Assembly (NCBI GenBank): GCA_963693305.1
Contig: OY855905.1
Location: forward strand, 33,016,750 to 33,080,749
Length of the DNA: 64,000 nt
Direction of reading: 5' to 3'
DNA from: Meandrina meandrites
Lineage: Eukaryota > Cnidaria > Anthozoa > Scleractinia > Meandrinidae
Shown here: positions 33,677-48,600 of the stretch, piece after piece
Layout of the letters: every line of letters starts with the position of its first letter
How positions within the stretch are numbered: the stretch's first letter is position 1
Notes under the pieces: model-generated
Told to the model about the DNA's origin: nothing
Seen by the model: the letters and a program-made list of their open reading frames with translations, nothing else
Database searches by the model: none
Made by a program: the position numbers and the translations under genes

Positions 33677-36600
33677 CTGTAAATCAAAGAATCCGGAGTC
33701 AGGTCGAACAAAATTAGATGAACAAAGTTATTAGTTTCTAAACAAATTGTTACGCTGCATCGGCGGGCAAGTGAGACATTTGGTTGATTCTACTATTAAA
33801 CTACTTGCAAATTATTACCTGACCAGTCCTTGGATCCGTTACCTCCCGGTAAATATGAAAGCCCAAGTAGTACCCAGACTCGTTGGAGATGAATAACCGC
33901 AAGGGAATCTTTTTTCCAGTGGGCGTGAGCCTGAAAATGTTTCAAACAAATGGAATGAGCACAAAGATGTTAATTTACAGCACAGTGTGCAAAATATCGC
34001 CATGACTGACGTCAAATACCTGATTGTGACTTTCATTTCAGCTTGAAGAACACGCAGCTTCCAAAGTCGTCTGCCATACCTTGTGACAATGTGACGGATA
34101 CTCTCTTCAATCTGTAAAAATAGCAAATTTCATAAGAAAAAATATCAGCACTCCCCTCCCCCTGACACTCTTTAACGCTTACAACACCCTCCCCTCTCGT
34201 CCACACACACAAAAAAGAACCTTCACCATCTCAAGGATATTAATGTACACAACATGCTGTGATTGGCGGTGACATTATGATAAAAGACCAAACATAAAGA
34301 TACAGTACAGGTGAAATGTCAGTTGCCAGCAACTCAAAACTCGAATGATTCGATCCTACGAGTTGAATTCAGGTATATAGTCTGCCTTCGACTCGTCATA
34401 ACACGGCTCAGGCTTTGAGAAGTGGATTTTCTCAACATTTCACTCCAGTAGACTATAACACCTTTAGGTACAGAACAAGCAGCTTACAACAAGTAGTAGT
34501 TTATCAGTCCAAACAAACCTACCCTATTGGGCTCTATGATGACGCATGGAACAAAGTGAAGGAAAATGTGATTACAATCTGTCCTCTTGACCTGCAACCA
34601 CACAAAATTCAATGACAACAAGGGGCTAATTAAAAGCTTTATACAGACTGGAATGTGGCTTGCTTTTACCGTTTTGAAAAAATCTCAGGTTTAGAATTCA
34701 GTAGCCAATAAAACCCTTTTTTTAATTATCATCGGAGTGAGGTGAGACGAGCGAATTGGGCAAGATAATTAATTAAAAAACTATGGTATTTCATTCCTGT
34801 ATGCAACGCATCCAACTATTTCAACAGAAAACGTGGCACAAATAGATAACAACGATATAACTTACACACTCCGAGAAACAAACTTCCAGGTGATCTAAAG
34901 CCTCGAGGAGCTGAATCTCGCTCTCCTTCTCCATATATTCAAATGATGCTTCCTAGCAAGTAAGAGACAACATATTTTAGAACACAACCAGGGTCAGAGG
35001 AACAACAAACACAAGGGCTCATCTGCACTTACTTTGGTAATGAAGTCAGAGTGCCTCACAATGCTCCTGATGAAAAACCTGTGGTCGGTGACTTCTGACT
35101 GAGCTGAAACCTAGCAGCAAATACAAACATTTTTAACAAGCATGTATTAGAGATTGTTGTTAAGAGTTTTCAAAGTTAACATGACAGAGATTCAAAGAGT
35201 GAACACCACACTTTGAAAAGATTTAAATACTAAAAATAAAAGGGTCCAAAATCAGATTAATGGCATGGACGTTTTTCATTTAAGTGTTTGTAGACCTGAC
35301 AAAATACTCTCTTTGGAGATGATTGACAATTAAAACTGCAGTGAAGAGAAGAGGTCTCGCATGTTAAGCTTGTGCAGTGTCCTAAGTGCCCAGAAAGTCG
35401 AATAACAGTAGAAGAGGCATTACCTTCTTCGCTGAGCCCAGATACAAATGGATATTGTGATTTGTGGTTGGAATTGTCTCCAGGTCAAAGTTTCGTAGAC
35501 GGTTAACCTCCAGCTGAAAAGCAAGTGCGGGCTCCAGATGACGGTAAATGGAATCCTCTACAAACTGAGAAGAAGCAATAGAAAATTCATCATTATCCAA
35601 GTGAAAGAAAGACGTGATAGCTTAAAGTATCAAGACTGTTTGTAATACTCACGTCGTCTCGAGCTCGGAAGGTAAAGAACCATGGTAGCATACCCTGCAG
35701 AATAAATCACGATAATTATTTTATTGATGACTTGAACATTAAATAATGTAGCATCACCTAGTATTACCATAAAACCCAGATTGTTTTGACTGGTAAATAA
35801 AGATAGCAACCCCTATCAGAAAAAAATAGGTCATTGCTAGCATTTTCCACAGCGGAAAGAAAAACAAAACCGCTCCGATCATCAGCAATAATTTTCGTTG
35901 ACAACAGCGTGAATGATAATTTCTCATTCTTACTGTTGTCAAAAATCGTTTAATTAAGATTAAAACTAGGCTCTGCACTAATTGCCCATTGGACTTATTA
36001 TAAGTGCTTTAGCGGTAATAGCAAGGGTGTCTTCTATTCCATAGTTCTACAATCCAGCAAAGCCAGTTTGAGGTCATGAAACGAGTGGTCTTGCACGGGA
36101 ACATCTGACAGAATAGTCAATAGAGCTCGACGTTCACATTACCTTACAGTCACTTAGCAGGTAGGTGATTCTCCTAATTCCCTTGTCCTTAAGAATCTCT
36201 TTCTGAATATAACAAGAAAAGAAAGATTAAACTGAAAACCACCAAGTTTTCCCCAGAATAAATCAACTCATATTTATTATTTTCTTGCTCACTGTCTATC
36301 ACAGTAGTGCATAGTTAATCCTCAAAACGCCTCAGTAAAAGATGTTTATACATTACACATGAAAGAACTCCTTGTTTACCATTTATGTCAAATAATTATA
36401 ATGCATATTGTTATGACCAAAATGTACAATCTAAATCACCACCTTGGACTGGGTAAACTCATACACCATCTTGCGGCAAATTTCCACATCTTTGCAATTC
36501 TTTTCAATTTGCAAGGCAATGTTAATGATGTGAATAGGTTCTTCTTCCTTTCCAGCACCGGGCTAAAGAAAAGAAAAACACTTTGTATCAGATTACGTGA

Positions 36601-39600
36601 AAAATTGTTCAGTATTGTTTAATTGAACAAGTTACAGGAGAATCCTTGTTGATGCCATTGTTTACATTTCACCTCATTTGCATACAACTTTGCGTAGAGA
36701 AGGCATCACGCTCTATACGATTTGACTTTACAATCGGCGAAGTGGTTAGCTCTTTGCGTGTATTAAAGGAGATATTAGCTTTCAGGGCTTCAAACGTTCT
36801 GGACGGCAAAAGCACATCAATGTACGACGTTGCTGGGTGTCCTTCAGACATGTCAATCTGTACCTCTGTCCTGTTTTCAGTTTCCCACACTGGATCAAGG
36901 CTCATCCTTCTCGTCATGGGTGATGGAGACAGCTGCTCAGGGGTTGGTGGCTCAAAACGCTTCATGATGTCATCAAAATTTCTGTTAAATATAAGGATAA
37001 GGCTCATTTTTTTATTCTTTACTTTGGAAGGCCTTCTTTGGAAAGGTGATCTTGACATTTCTTTTTAAATAACAAGTCCACCAAAGGCTATACAAAAAAA
37101 CAAATATCGTTAACCACCAAATGCTTCAGGTTTGGCCTGGCGTAAGCAGCGTGTAGTTTGGGAACAAGTTGAGAACGAAAAGAGTAGTTGAACACAACGC
37201 AAAGTTATCATGATTACTCGTTAAAAAAAGCTGGCGTTGAAAACGTAAAGAAGCTATAAATTAAGCCAGGAATGAGTATGATCATACGAAGTTTTCCTTA
37301 CAAGACACAAACTTGGTTAATTATGGATTATGATCATTGGTTAATTATGGACTGTGGTTAATTCAATAGTGTACCTTTCAAATTCAAGCATGGACTGAAA
37401 TGCTGCCATGACACCGGTTGAGAGGCTTTTTTTGGCAAGGTGAAAAGGATCTTCATGTTCCTTTCTAAAGAGCAAGTTCATAAAAGGCCATACATAAAGG
37501 AAATATCGTAAAACCACCAAACGCCACAGTTTGTAGTTTCGGAACAAGTTGTGAACGAAAAGACTAGTTCAACACATCGCAAAGTTATTGTGATTACTTA
37601 TGACAAAAAGCAGGCTGGTGCAAGGATGATGCGAGGGAAATTGGCATTGTTATACATGATCTGTAGAAAAGGTACGGGGAATCGCTCTGCACTGGGACAA
37701 GCCAAAACCAGGCTCAGTAGATTGCCAGGTAGATGGCGGAGACTTCAAACCGGCTTCCTCGCAGGGAGGGTGAGCGGGTGTTACACGCTCGATGTCGTGG
37801 ACTAAAGAAGACTGCACAAAGAATAGCATGTGTTTCTCATCCGCCAAGGCATTTATTAACAATTTAAATTGACTTTCAATAGCACTCCTCTTTAATGCAT
37901 CAGGTCCTGCAAGTTATCCATCAGAACACAGCTGTTTTTGCCGCTACAAGCATACAAGCCTTATGGCTTAATCTAACAAACATTTCCCTTTCTGCCTCAA
38001 TCAATTACTCTCAGCCTTGCAAACGCCAATCTTATTGCCGTAACAGATAATTATCTCAGCTTCATAGGTTCTCATCTCTTTGCTACAGCACGAGGATTTG
38101 ATCACAGTTACACAGGCTCGTATCTCTTTCCTCAACAGGGAACATATCTCTGATCTCAGCAGCAACAGGTAATTTGTCTTAACCACACAGGCAATTTGTC
38201 TCAGCCACGCATGAGTGTTAATCTCAGCCAAAAAGGCGCAGCCACACAGGCAATCTAATTCAGCAACACAGGCAACTCATCTCAGCCACACAATCAATTT
38301 ATCTCAGCCACACAGGCGATTTACGTCAGCAACACAGACAACTAACTCATGTCAGCCACACAGTCAATTTATCTCAGCACCACAGGCAATTTACCTCAGC
38401 CACACAGGCGATTTATCTCAGCAACACAGGCAATTTATCTCAGCCACAGAGCTCACACAGGCAACTCATCTCAACAAAACCAGCCTAAAATAAGGCACCT
38501 AAATATACGAACGCAACACTACCATTTGCATTAACAACAACAACATGCAGATTGTATATGCATTGTTAATTAGCTTAAACACGTTATATGCAAACAAAAT
38601 AATTTGCAACATTTAACATGTGTAAAGCAGAAGGCATAACGGACCAACAGTTGGAAGACCAGAAAACTTTAAAAGGAATCCCTGAATTTAAAACGTAAAT
38701 ATAACAGCAACACAAAGCGTAGTCCTGAGCAAACTAAAGCCGTGCTAAACGCCACAATAAGTAGGAAAATGCTCGACGATAGAGACAGAATGTAACTATA
38801 AATTGAAAAAAAAAAAAAACGAGTAAACAAACGCCTACAACATGAACCGAGCTGAAACCTCAATTGCCTTCGCTGGCATGTCCACTCAACAAGGTTTAGC
38901 CTGGCCGGGTTTCAACTACTCTCCGTAGCCGATAAACTTCAGGGTTGCAATTATCCACAGCTTGTGGAACACAGGAATTGATGCTGGAGTGGCTCAGGAA
39001 CACGAAATATCTGTTCAGCCGAGGGCGATATTTCTTACAAGGCGAGGAAGATGGGTTGAAGTCCTTCCAAAGAGCCAACCGTTCGATGTCGCGGACTAGA
39101 AACGAGTGCACTTAAGGATAGCACATGTTTCTCTTTTAATTCATCCCGGGGCATTTATTAACAATCCAAATTGCCTGTGAATATGATGATCATGGGTAAA
39201 TTCCCTGTACAAGACACAAACTTGGTTAATTACGGGCATAAACAGTGTACCTTTCAAATTCAAGCATGGACTGAAATGCCGCCATGACACCGGTTCTTTG
39301 ACATGGCTTCAAAGGCTGCTGGTTTATGAGATCAAACATATCCTCACTTAGACTGCGAACCTAAAAAAATAAAATGAAAGACAATTTGCACTCAAACACA
39401 ACGGCAACTACTATTAACTGGGACACACTTAATGTCTGAAAACATCAGATTCCAGAATCAGATTCCCACACAGAAAGAAACAAACAAGAGCTAAAAAAAC
39501 TCAGTAAATCGAACATGTATTGCAATAGAACTTGGAATTTGGGAGCCATTTATATTCTTCGCTTATTTATTTTTCTACATACCCTTGGCATAGCAAGAAC

Positions 39601-42600
39601 AGTTTTACTAGAGGGAACTCTCTGTTGCGACCTAAAAACAACAAGAATGCAGCAAAGGAGCTGCTTAGTAAAGAATATTGCATAAAGTTCTATCAATGAA
39701 TAGCTTTATGCTTGGTTATAGATTGTACCAGAAACTCACATGAGTTTCTGATTATACTTAATTTCGTTATTACAAACGCAACGACTAAAAAATCTCACTA
39801 ACATCGTTAGGTTGGGGTTAATGTCTCTTATTTGATACGGAAACGATAGTTGAAGGTATATGTTGTGGTTTAAATTTATCTTTGGTTTAAAATTTTTCAA
39901 ACCAGTTTGGTTTTTAGTTTTCAAGGTTTCATATTCATTATCATAATGTTCAACAAACTGAAGAGAAATAAAATCAAACTGGTTTGAAAAAATTTAAACC
40001 ACAACATATTCACAGCACAATTTTATAGAGGCTTTTGGAAAAATTACTGATAGGTAATACCGTAAAATTCCGGTTATAAGCCCTGGACTTATACAACTTC
40101 GTAAGGGGTATTTGGGTGGGCTTATAAGCGGAGGGGCTTATATCCGGGGGAGCTTATAAGCGGAATAAAAAAATCGTTTCGAAACGAGTCACGACAGTGT
40201 TGATCGAAATACGTTTTTAAGTTAAAAAGTCAATACTGTAAATACTGTCATCCAGCGGAGGGGGGGTTATAACCGGATGTATTTTATTGTTTCCAGGTAG
40301 ATGGGCCTATAACCGGGGGAGCTTATAAGCGGGGGGGGGGCTTATAACCGGAATTTTACGGTATAACTTGTCCACACACGTATGTCCTTGAGTAGGAGTT
40401 GAATTCATGTTAGTACCAAACATACCTGTTTGGATGTGCGTTGGGTAGAATAAACTGGAACTGCACAACCAAGACATTCTCCTCAACCTTAGAACAGATG
40501 AATAAAGGGAAAAGTTAGCAAAGGATTGTCAGCGATACTGTATCTTCTGGTACATTTTACAGTGAATGATACCACTCCTACATTCATCGTCATGGCAACA
40601 GAATGCACAAATTAAAAGGACTTACGAACAGTTATGTTCTTTCAAATAATTCCAGAAACCTACACCAACAGACACCTGTAACACAGGCATTGTAATTTGA
40701 AACAATCATCTGCGGCGATGAAGTAGCAAATGAAGCTATATAAACAGGGAGGCATTGATAGTTAAAATGAAATCATTTCTCCGTTTACTCTTTAGTTTTT
40801 GTTTCGAGTAAGAAGTTATATCAAATACTCGAGACAGTGTTTCTTCGGCTATCCAAACACCTCGAATTTCGTCAAAAAAAAAAAAAAAAAAAAAAATCCG
40901 CTGCGCGTCGTATTTTCAGCTCTCTTCTCGGTGTTTGGATATCCCGATGAAACACTGTCTCTTCTGTTTATATAGTACTTGAAAATGAATTCCTGCCACA
41001 TCTCAAAAACCTTCGTACATCTATGAATTAACAGATGGTTTGTTTTATAACCTGGTTACTATAGGAGAACGGGAAATGTCAGTAAAAAAACAAAGTCTAC
41101 CTTTTCATGGTATAGCGTGGTGAGTTCATAAGCTTGGTAACTGCGCCTGATGTAAACCTGCGAGAAAATGTCAAGTGTCACGACTCGCCTTTACCAACTA
41201 ATGAAACTTGTTCTAGCTCTGCATTAGTTATAAAGAGTCAAAACCAACCTCTAGAGCTGCCCTTCTCACTGCTTCATTGGAATGGTAGAAGAAGCTTGGA
41301 AGCATGTCAAATATAGCAGTCTCCGACAGTATCAGTTTCTGAAATTAACAAATTGATAATTATGTTTAAAAAAAAATTGGAAATTTTCCATGCTGATTAA
41401 AACATTTCAAGTGTAGCCGAAAAAAGATTTCAAACCCCGATTAAGTTCATTATTCTAGAAACCATTTCAGTTATTGTAAACTCATAATACAGGTATATTA
41501 CCTTTACTACTAGAGCGGTTTTCACTTAATGAGTATAGAAAATAATTCGCGTTTGCTTTGGTTTTGCATTACTATGCTCAGTGATTGGCTTAAAAAACTT
41601 GCGCCACTTTCTCACCCAATCAGAAGTAACAACAAAGCCAATAACGACTTCCTCGCGCACGTTTTCCCGCGCTTTGTGCCGGCTACATGTATTGGTTCAC
41701 TGGATTGCCCGTGTCCTTAGTGATTGGCCAGAGTGATTACTTTGGTTTTGGTTTTACGACACTCATTTGAAAACTGCTTTAATTGAAAATTCATTTCACG
41801 CCACCAACATTAATCATTACCTGGAAGCTGTCTGAAGCCAACTGATTGCCATACATGTCAATGGCTGAGAGAAAGAGTGATTCAATCTGGTTGTGACGAA
41901 GTTCATAGGACGGCTGCTGAGAAGCTAACAAGGCCTGCAAAATATAAAAGTTGTTCAAGACACTGAACTCTTAAAAACGTTGCCATATCCCATTGAGATA
42001 GATTTTTATGTAGTTTTATAGTAGTCTTTTAGAAAAATTTTTATGTAACAAATAACGTTTTTTTAAACACTTGAAAAGCATCTTTTTATAAGATAACTGG
42101 TTGGCACGAGCTCATTGCTGATCAATTGGCCGATTAGCCAGCATAATGTTGGTGTAAATGTGTGAAAATTCTGCAGCAGCTGCACTTTACAATTTATCAG
42201 CTACTCTATGAGTGCAACACAGTGCAAATGCAATCCCAAAAAAATGACAAAGAAGCCATTATTGCAATTGAAAGCTATACATGTAACTTCATGCACTCAA
42301 ATACCATAAAATCCCGTAAATAAGTCCTGGGCTTACATTTGCTCAACGTCCCTTGCACATGGGCTTATTTTCGGCGAGGGCTTTTATGCGGGAGGGGAGG
42401 GAAGGAGCTTCTGTTAGCGTTGCAAAACATCTTTGGGTTTCTATTTGGACGGGATACTGACATTGACAGTGGTGGTGCATGTACATAGTAAAACTCTCTA
42501 AACATAACGATATGAAAACCAAAAACTAAGGTCCTTTAGTCGCTATAATAATAGCTACAACTAAATATACGCCCACGGATCTATATTTGGGAGGGCTTAT

Positions 42601-45600
42601 TTTCAGAAAAAATTTTACATCTGAGGTTTAGGGGGGGGGGGGGGGGGGTGGGGGCTACAACAGACAAAAGCTAAACATTCACAATAAATCATTGTCAAAC
42701 CTGTCTTGCTCTAAGTGCCACCTTGGCATTGTCATGTCTGTTCAGTGTGGTAAGCTCTTGTAGAATATGATTAAGTTCATCCGATAAACCACTTTGGCGT
42801 CCACACAGTTGGTCCTACACAAAATATAGTCATTCAAACAATTAAGCATCCACCTTTAATAAACAACATTCAGAAAGCAATTTCATTAAAAAAAGACCCT
42901 CAAATGTTAACACAAATAGATTGATGTTTAATTGCAGGAAATATTGTATAATCTAAAAAGTTGTTAATCTGGAATAATTTCGATAAGTACTTTGAAAGGG
43001 ACATTGTCTAAAACAGCCATAGAACCATGAATTATTGCCCCATGGAATGCCATTTTGGGCCGTGTATGCCAAACAATTGTCCTTGTTATCAGAAAACAAT
43101 TTACAGCTGTTTTGTCGTGTAACAAAAGGTGCAAACCAAACTGGAAGCTGATTTTTCGTTAACACGACACTTTTTTTCGCTTTCAGAAATTTTTGAATGT
43201 ACTTACTATAAGCGTTATTGTCAGTTGATTTTTCTTGGCCACTGAAGCATGAGAAAATATGCTTTGCACAACAGGTGCAAGATCCTTGGACTTGTTCTTG
43301 TCACGCAACAGTGTCACACACTTTTCAAAGTTTCCTGTGGAGATGAATAATTTCTGTGCGTTATTTAATGAGCTACTTTTACTGACAATAAGAAGTTAAG
43401 AAGTGTCTGATAACTGTCAACAAAATGCAACGAGAAAAGGTACACAAACTGTAACTGTCGATGTCTGATCAGGCACAATTATAAATATTTTATCTATAGT
43501 TAAGAACACTCCAACACAATTACAATGGCGACATCTGAATGGTGCAGCTGAAATAGATGGGTGTCAAAATAAAACATAATTTGGCATGAACATCTGTACC
43601 CATATGCCGAAGCCAAGAAAATGATAAACAAACAATACCTTCATTAAAAAGTACTTCGTGCTGCAAGTATTGTCGTAACAGACTCAAGACAACTGCCTTC
43701 ATATGTCCACGAATTCCATTGCGATATCTATTGTAAGAATGGGCACAGTTAGTGTTGCAAATAAAGTATGCTGAGCATGGCCTTGCTTTAGTGACCTATT
43801 CGTAAAAACAGCCAGATAAAATAAAGAAAGACAAATCCTTAATCTGTCCTGCCACTTCTAGCCTCACCATCCCTTCCTTCCTTCTCTGTCAACTCGTATT
43901 TCCTGTTAGCAGTGACTATATTTTAGGAGTGTTTGCAACATCTAGCTGCATGGCAAGGGCGACGGGGATTGAATACTCAAAGTTTTTACAACCAACAGGG
44001 CAAAATGAAGAACCTAATGTTCAAATGTATGTGTATGTTTTTTGTGAAACTGTTCAGAAACGTGTGTTACACCAATCTTCATAACCCACCTCCATTGAAA
44101 AGGAAAGATAAAAACACTTACCTCTGAACAAGTTGCACAATACTTTGAGTGTTCAAAAAGAAGGCATCACGTTCAGTTCTTTTGGTCAGAGTTGCAGCAT
44201 GAGCATCAACAACATTTGCAATCTGTAAAACACGCCATTCATGATTATTTAAACCAACACTGGATGAATGCATTTTACAATTAAAATAATGCACTTTCCA
44301 AAGTAAAAAGTTGATGATAGAAAGAATGAAAATGAGACTTTTATTTGTATATATGTTCCTGTTAGAAAATGTTTGACAAAATCTGTCGTCTCTATATATA
44401 CTAGTACCACAGCTTGAGAGCTGTATAGTTTGATTGCCTGTGCAGTATGTCCCAAACATCTGTGTCTAGCTTGGACTGCTATCTCATTTTAATGATTGTG
44501 GGTCTAGTAGATTTACGAGTTACAAATCAGACTGGTTACAACAGATCCAGACTAATAGATGTCTATCCATCCTTTCATACGCATGTATCATTACGTTACA
44601 TGCTGGTAGAGGATTTATAAATTAAATGGCCTGTGACTAGTGATTAAGGCTAAACAATTTCTATCCCTGCCATCAGCAGCATATGTAACAGTGATAACAA
44701 TTCACCTGTTGACTAGGAAACTGACTCAGTACTGATGTGATGTTACTAGCATAGTTTGAAAGATGCCTCTTTATGGTTTCTACAACGCTTACTGGAATAC
44801 GCCCTGAAATGGATGAGATCATTTCCTGCAAGGAAATAGCAAGGATAAAGATAGGTTTGCCAATCAAATGTATCCTGCACATACCCTTTTTTCATAAATC
44901 CAGCAATGATCAAGCGGTACCTTACCTGTAATTCCAACAAAGGCAACGCAGGATCTCTCAAAGCCTTTATAAGAGTGTTTACATTTTCCTCTAGCCTCTG
45001 TGAAAAATGGGGTTCGCCAATACAGTACCCATCCATGATATTTTGAAGATTCTCACGGGCAACTTGAAAAACCTGACACACAATTTCAGTAACATTTAAG
45101 ACAGTGCTACTTAAACACTGAGAAATTCACACTGATTTTCTAGTAGCCAGTTAATGAAGGAGCTGGCGCTTAATACTAAATTTCCACACATATAGTGAAA
45201 ATGATTATATAGCTGTCAGGAAATCCTATATTGCCGACCAACTATTATCTTGTAATTTCTGAGAGCTGTCCAATTAAGGATAAATTTGGCTAGTTCCACA
45301 TAGGGCTTATGCACAAGCTGTCCAATGTTAAGAAAAATAGGACAGTTTCTCTCAGCCAATCAAATGCAAGACATGTGATAGAGATTAGCCAATCAGCACA
45401 AAGCGTAGCGTCAGCTCTGTAAACTGTAAGTAGTTGACAATGGCGGAATTTTATCAGGGAGATTTGATGAAATTTCAATTTCTCTTGATCGTTTCAGCAG
45501 TAGTAACTAAAATGAGAAATTCCTACGTTGTCAGAAGAGAAGAGTGCTAAACTAAAAAGCAAAAAGCAAAACCAAAACACCTCCAAGACAAGGAAACTTG

Positions 45601-48600
45601 GCTGAACGTAAGTGCAGCGTAGCGAAGCGAGTAAGTTGGAAGGTAATTTTTCCTCGCCATGAGCTACGTAGAAGCGATTATTTGTCGTTTTTCCTGAAAT
45701 GTGACGAATACGAACCCGATAGTGGAAAGTAGGATGTCAGATTCAAGAAGTTATAAAGCTCGTTCGGACAATTACAAAGTGTCACTTTGTTTACGACTTT
45801 CATCGAGCGATGCTGTATTTTCATCCCATAGCAAGCTTCACAAACTCAGGTGAATAAAATTGCACTGTTTTATTAAGTTTTATTTGTGAAGTCAATGCTT
45901 TCACTGAGTTGCAGAGGCTATGCTATTCTTGCTATTACTGTAGGCTTTTTCCGTTCTGGACATAAGTGTTTACGCTGGATTGACTGACTAGCTATATAAT
46001 TAATAGGTAACAGGACTACATGCTTGTCCAATTTGGAAATGATTAGATTCAAAAAATTCCTCTGAAAGCCAAATTGGACTCGGCCGTCCTCGGAATTTTT
46101 TTTCATCCAATTATTTCCAAATTGGACAGCATGTAGTCCTATTGCATATACGAAATGGAAACCATGGAAATAATTAAAATAACGAAATAAGTACTAGTGC
46201 ATGTATCCATTTTCATCGTTACACAATGTGGATTTAACTTGGATTATCACCTGATGCAATTTGCTTCCTTTCAGCTTAGGTCCACAAGTTTGAGGAAACT
46301 GACCAGTATAAAGCTGAGCCTGGAAAAACAGTAAAAACACACCAAGGAAATGAATGAGACTAACTTCAGCAAATACATGTAAGTGCCACACATCTTTTCA
46401 GTGAAAAGAAGGAAAAGTTTCACGTTTCTGTGTAGATTATAGAAAGTTCAATGAGGTAGCCATCAAATAAAGTTATCACGACTCATTGTGGTGGGGATGG
46501 ACATCATGTGACAAAACTGCACCACTTTTATCAAGCAATGTTTCTGCACTGTGTTTAACTTTTAAGGTTTGTAACAGTTTAGAGATGAGCTCACATTTTC
46601 ATTGTTTTGTTTATGTTAAAAAAAAAACATTCAGTTTTAATGCAAAAATTATGTTTTTACCTGAGTGACTTTACTAGGATCATCAAGCTCCAACTTGGCC
46701 ACAACTGAGCCAGGTTCCAACACTGCCCCAGGGTTCTTTACATAGTGTACACTGTTTAAAAATCAATGCTTGATAAGATTACTCATACCTATCAGTTATT
46801 GTTAGCAGGATACTATTTGTGGGTCTCAGTAATCAAAATAGCAATATTTGGTATTATATACAATAACTTAATAAAAAAAACATTTTGCTTACCAGCCACT
46901 TTCACTGACTGTTAAAGGCATAACCATCTTCATTACCTAAAAGTGTATAAAACAAAAAAGGCACTGTTGTTACATACTTCTAACCAATACTAATATTAGA
47001 TTGAAGATTGAAGTACATTAGCATGCTTGCATTAGACAAACTGTTAAAACGCATGTCGATTGAATGTATGAATACTCACTTCAATCTCAGCATAAGACTC
47101 TCCCTGAAAGACGTGTCCTCCATCATCGACAACAAATTGAATGAGCTTGCCAGCAGAAGGTGACCTGATGGTTAGATACATAATATAAAGTAACAATAGT
47201 CCCTACAAATGTTGCACCATCTATAATAATATATTAAGATTTATATAGATAGAGTAATTAAGAGATATAACTTTGCAATTACATGTACATATTAAATTTA
47301 TTATGTGATCTGTTGAAGATGTCTCTTTACCTCAGAACTGTAGGATCATTTTCTTTCTGAAAGATGCAAGTCTTCCCACTGATTGTCAGTCTATAACTGT
47401 TATAAAAACATAAATGAACGGTTAGTCAAGGATACTTCTCGTTACTTACACCTCATTATATCTTTTTTTTTTAGTTTATCTCGACACTTCTTTCAACAAC
47501 CAACCTGTCTACTTCCTCCTTCATGTAGGTGGTGTGACTGCTGTCATTCCATGACAAAAGTAGTCCACCATCACTCATCCTATAAAGTGAAACAAAACAT
47601 TGAACCAAATGACCATGAACTGTCTTCTCTTTAGAAATTAGACAACAAGCAGTCTCTACATGAAATTACACTCATAGAGGAAGGAGGCTACTAAATGGAA
47701 TTTTTCTATCATAGAAAGCATCCTCTAACATTATGATCAAAATACCTGTGAGCTTCCACCTCTGTCCAAGAATTGTTCATATCAAGGAAAAATGTGTTTG
47801 GTCCTGACTTACACACCTTTAAAGTTAAGAGGGAATGGATAATATTTACAGGAAGCACATTGTCATGGAAACAATAGCTAAATAAATAGCTTAAAATTTA
47901 CCATATTCATTATTTATTACACATACTCTATGATGCTTTCAACATTGCTGATCCCAGCAGTATGCAGGACACATGTCACACACGAACCTAGTAAATGGCC
48001 TAGCTCACCATGCAAGAGCCTTCTGTAGCACTGCCTCAGTGGTTAGAGCACCCAACCAGTATCTGGGAGGCCATGCATTTGATTCCCATCGGGTACTCAG
48101 ATTTTTTTCTTTGTCCCATGCTCATGACAAAATAATGAACTTATTATCACCACAATAAATGCTGTAACAATGTCAGCACACACATCATGAATATGGACTG
48201 TTTCAATTGACAGCTATGGTGTTGTGTGTTCTTTAATGTTTTCTTTAAAATACTTGTCAAATGTAACCTGATCAGGGCTCGAAATTGCGACCAATACGGT
48301 CGCCAATGCGACCAACATTTCATCCTTGATTTTTTTAATTTCGAGCCCTTCTGATGATAATATAATAATATATTCTGGTGAAAACTATCTATTCTAGCAA
48401 AGCAATATACATCTCCAAACTACACATTAAATGACACTCACCCTTAAGCAATATTTAAAACCATCATTAATTAGTTCAACATCTTCATTGTTTGCTAAGC
48501 AATCTGTTGGAAGGATCTGACCCCTGAAAGTAAAGGGAAAATGTTACAGAAGACCATGTAACTTACGTGTAGTTCCAAGCGAGAATTAAAACATCAAGCA

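Noticed and set aside
38215..38493. Regular short repeats resembling a CRISPR array
   Set aside because: The genome is eukaryotic, the unit length drifts, there are no unique spacers and no cas genes; it is a decayed minisatellite.
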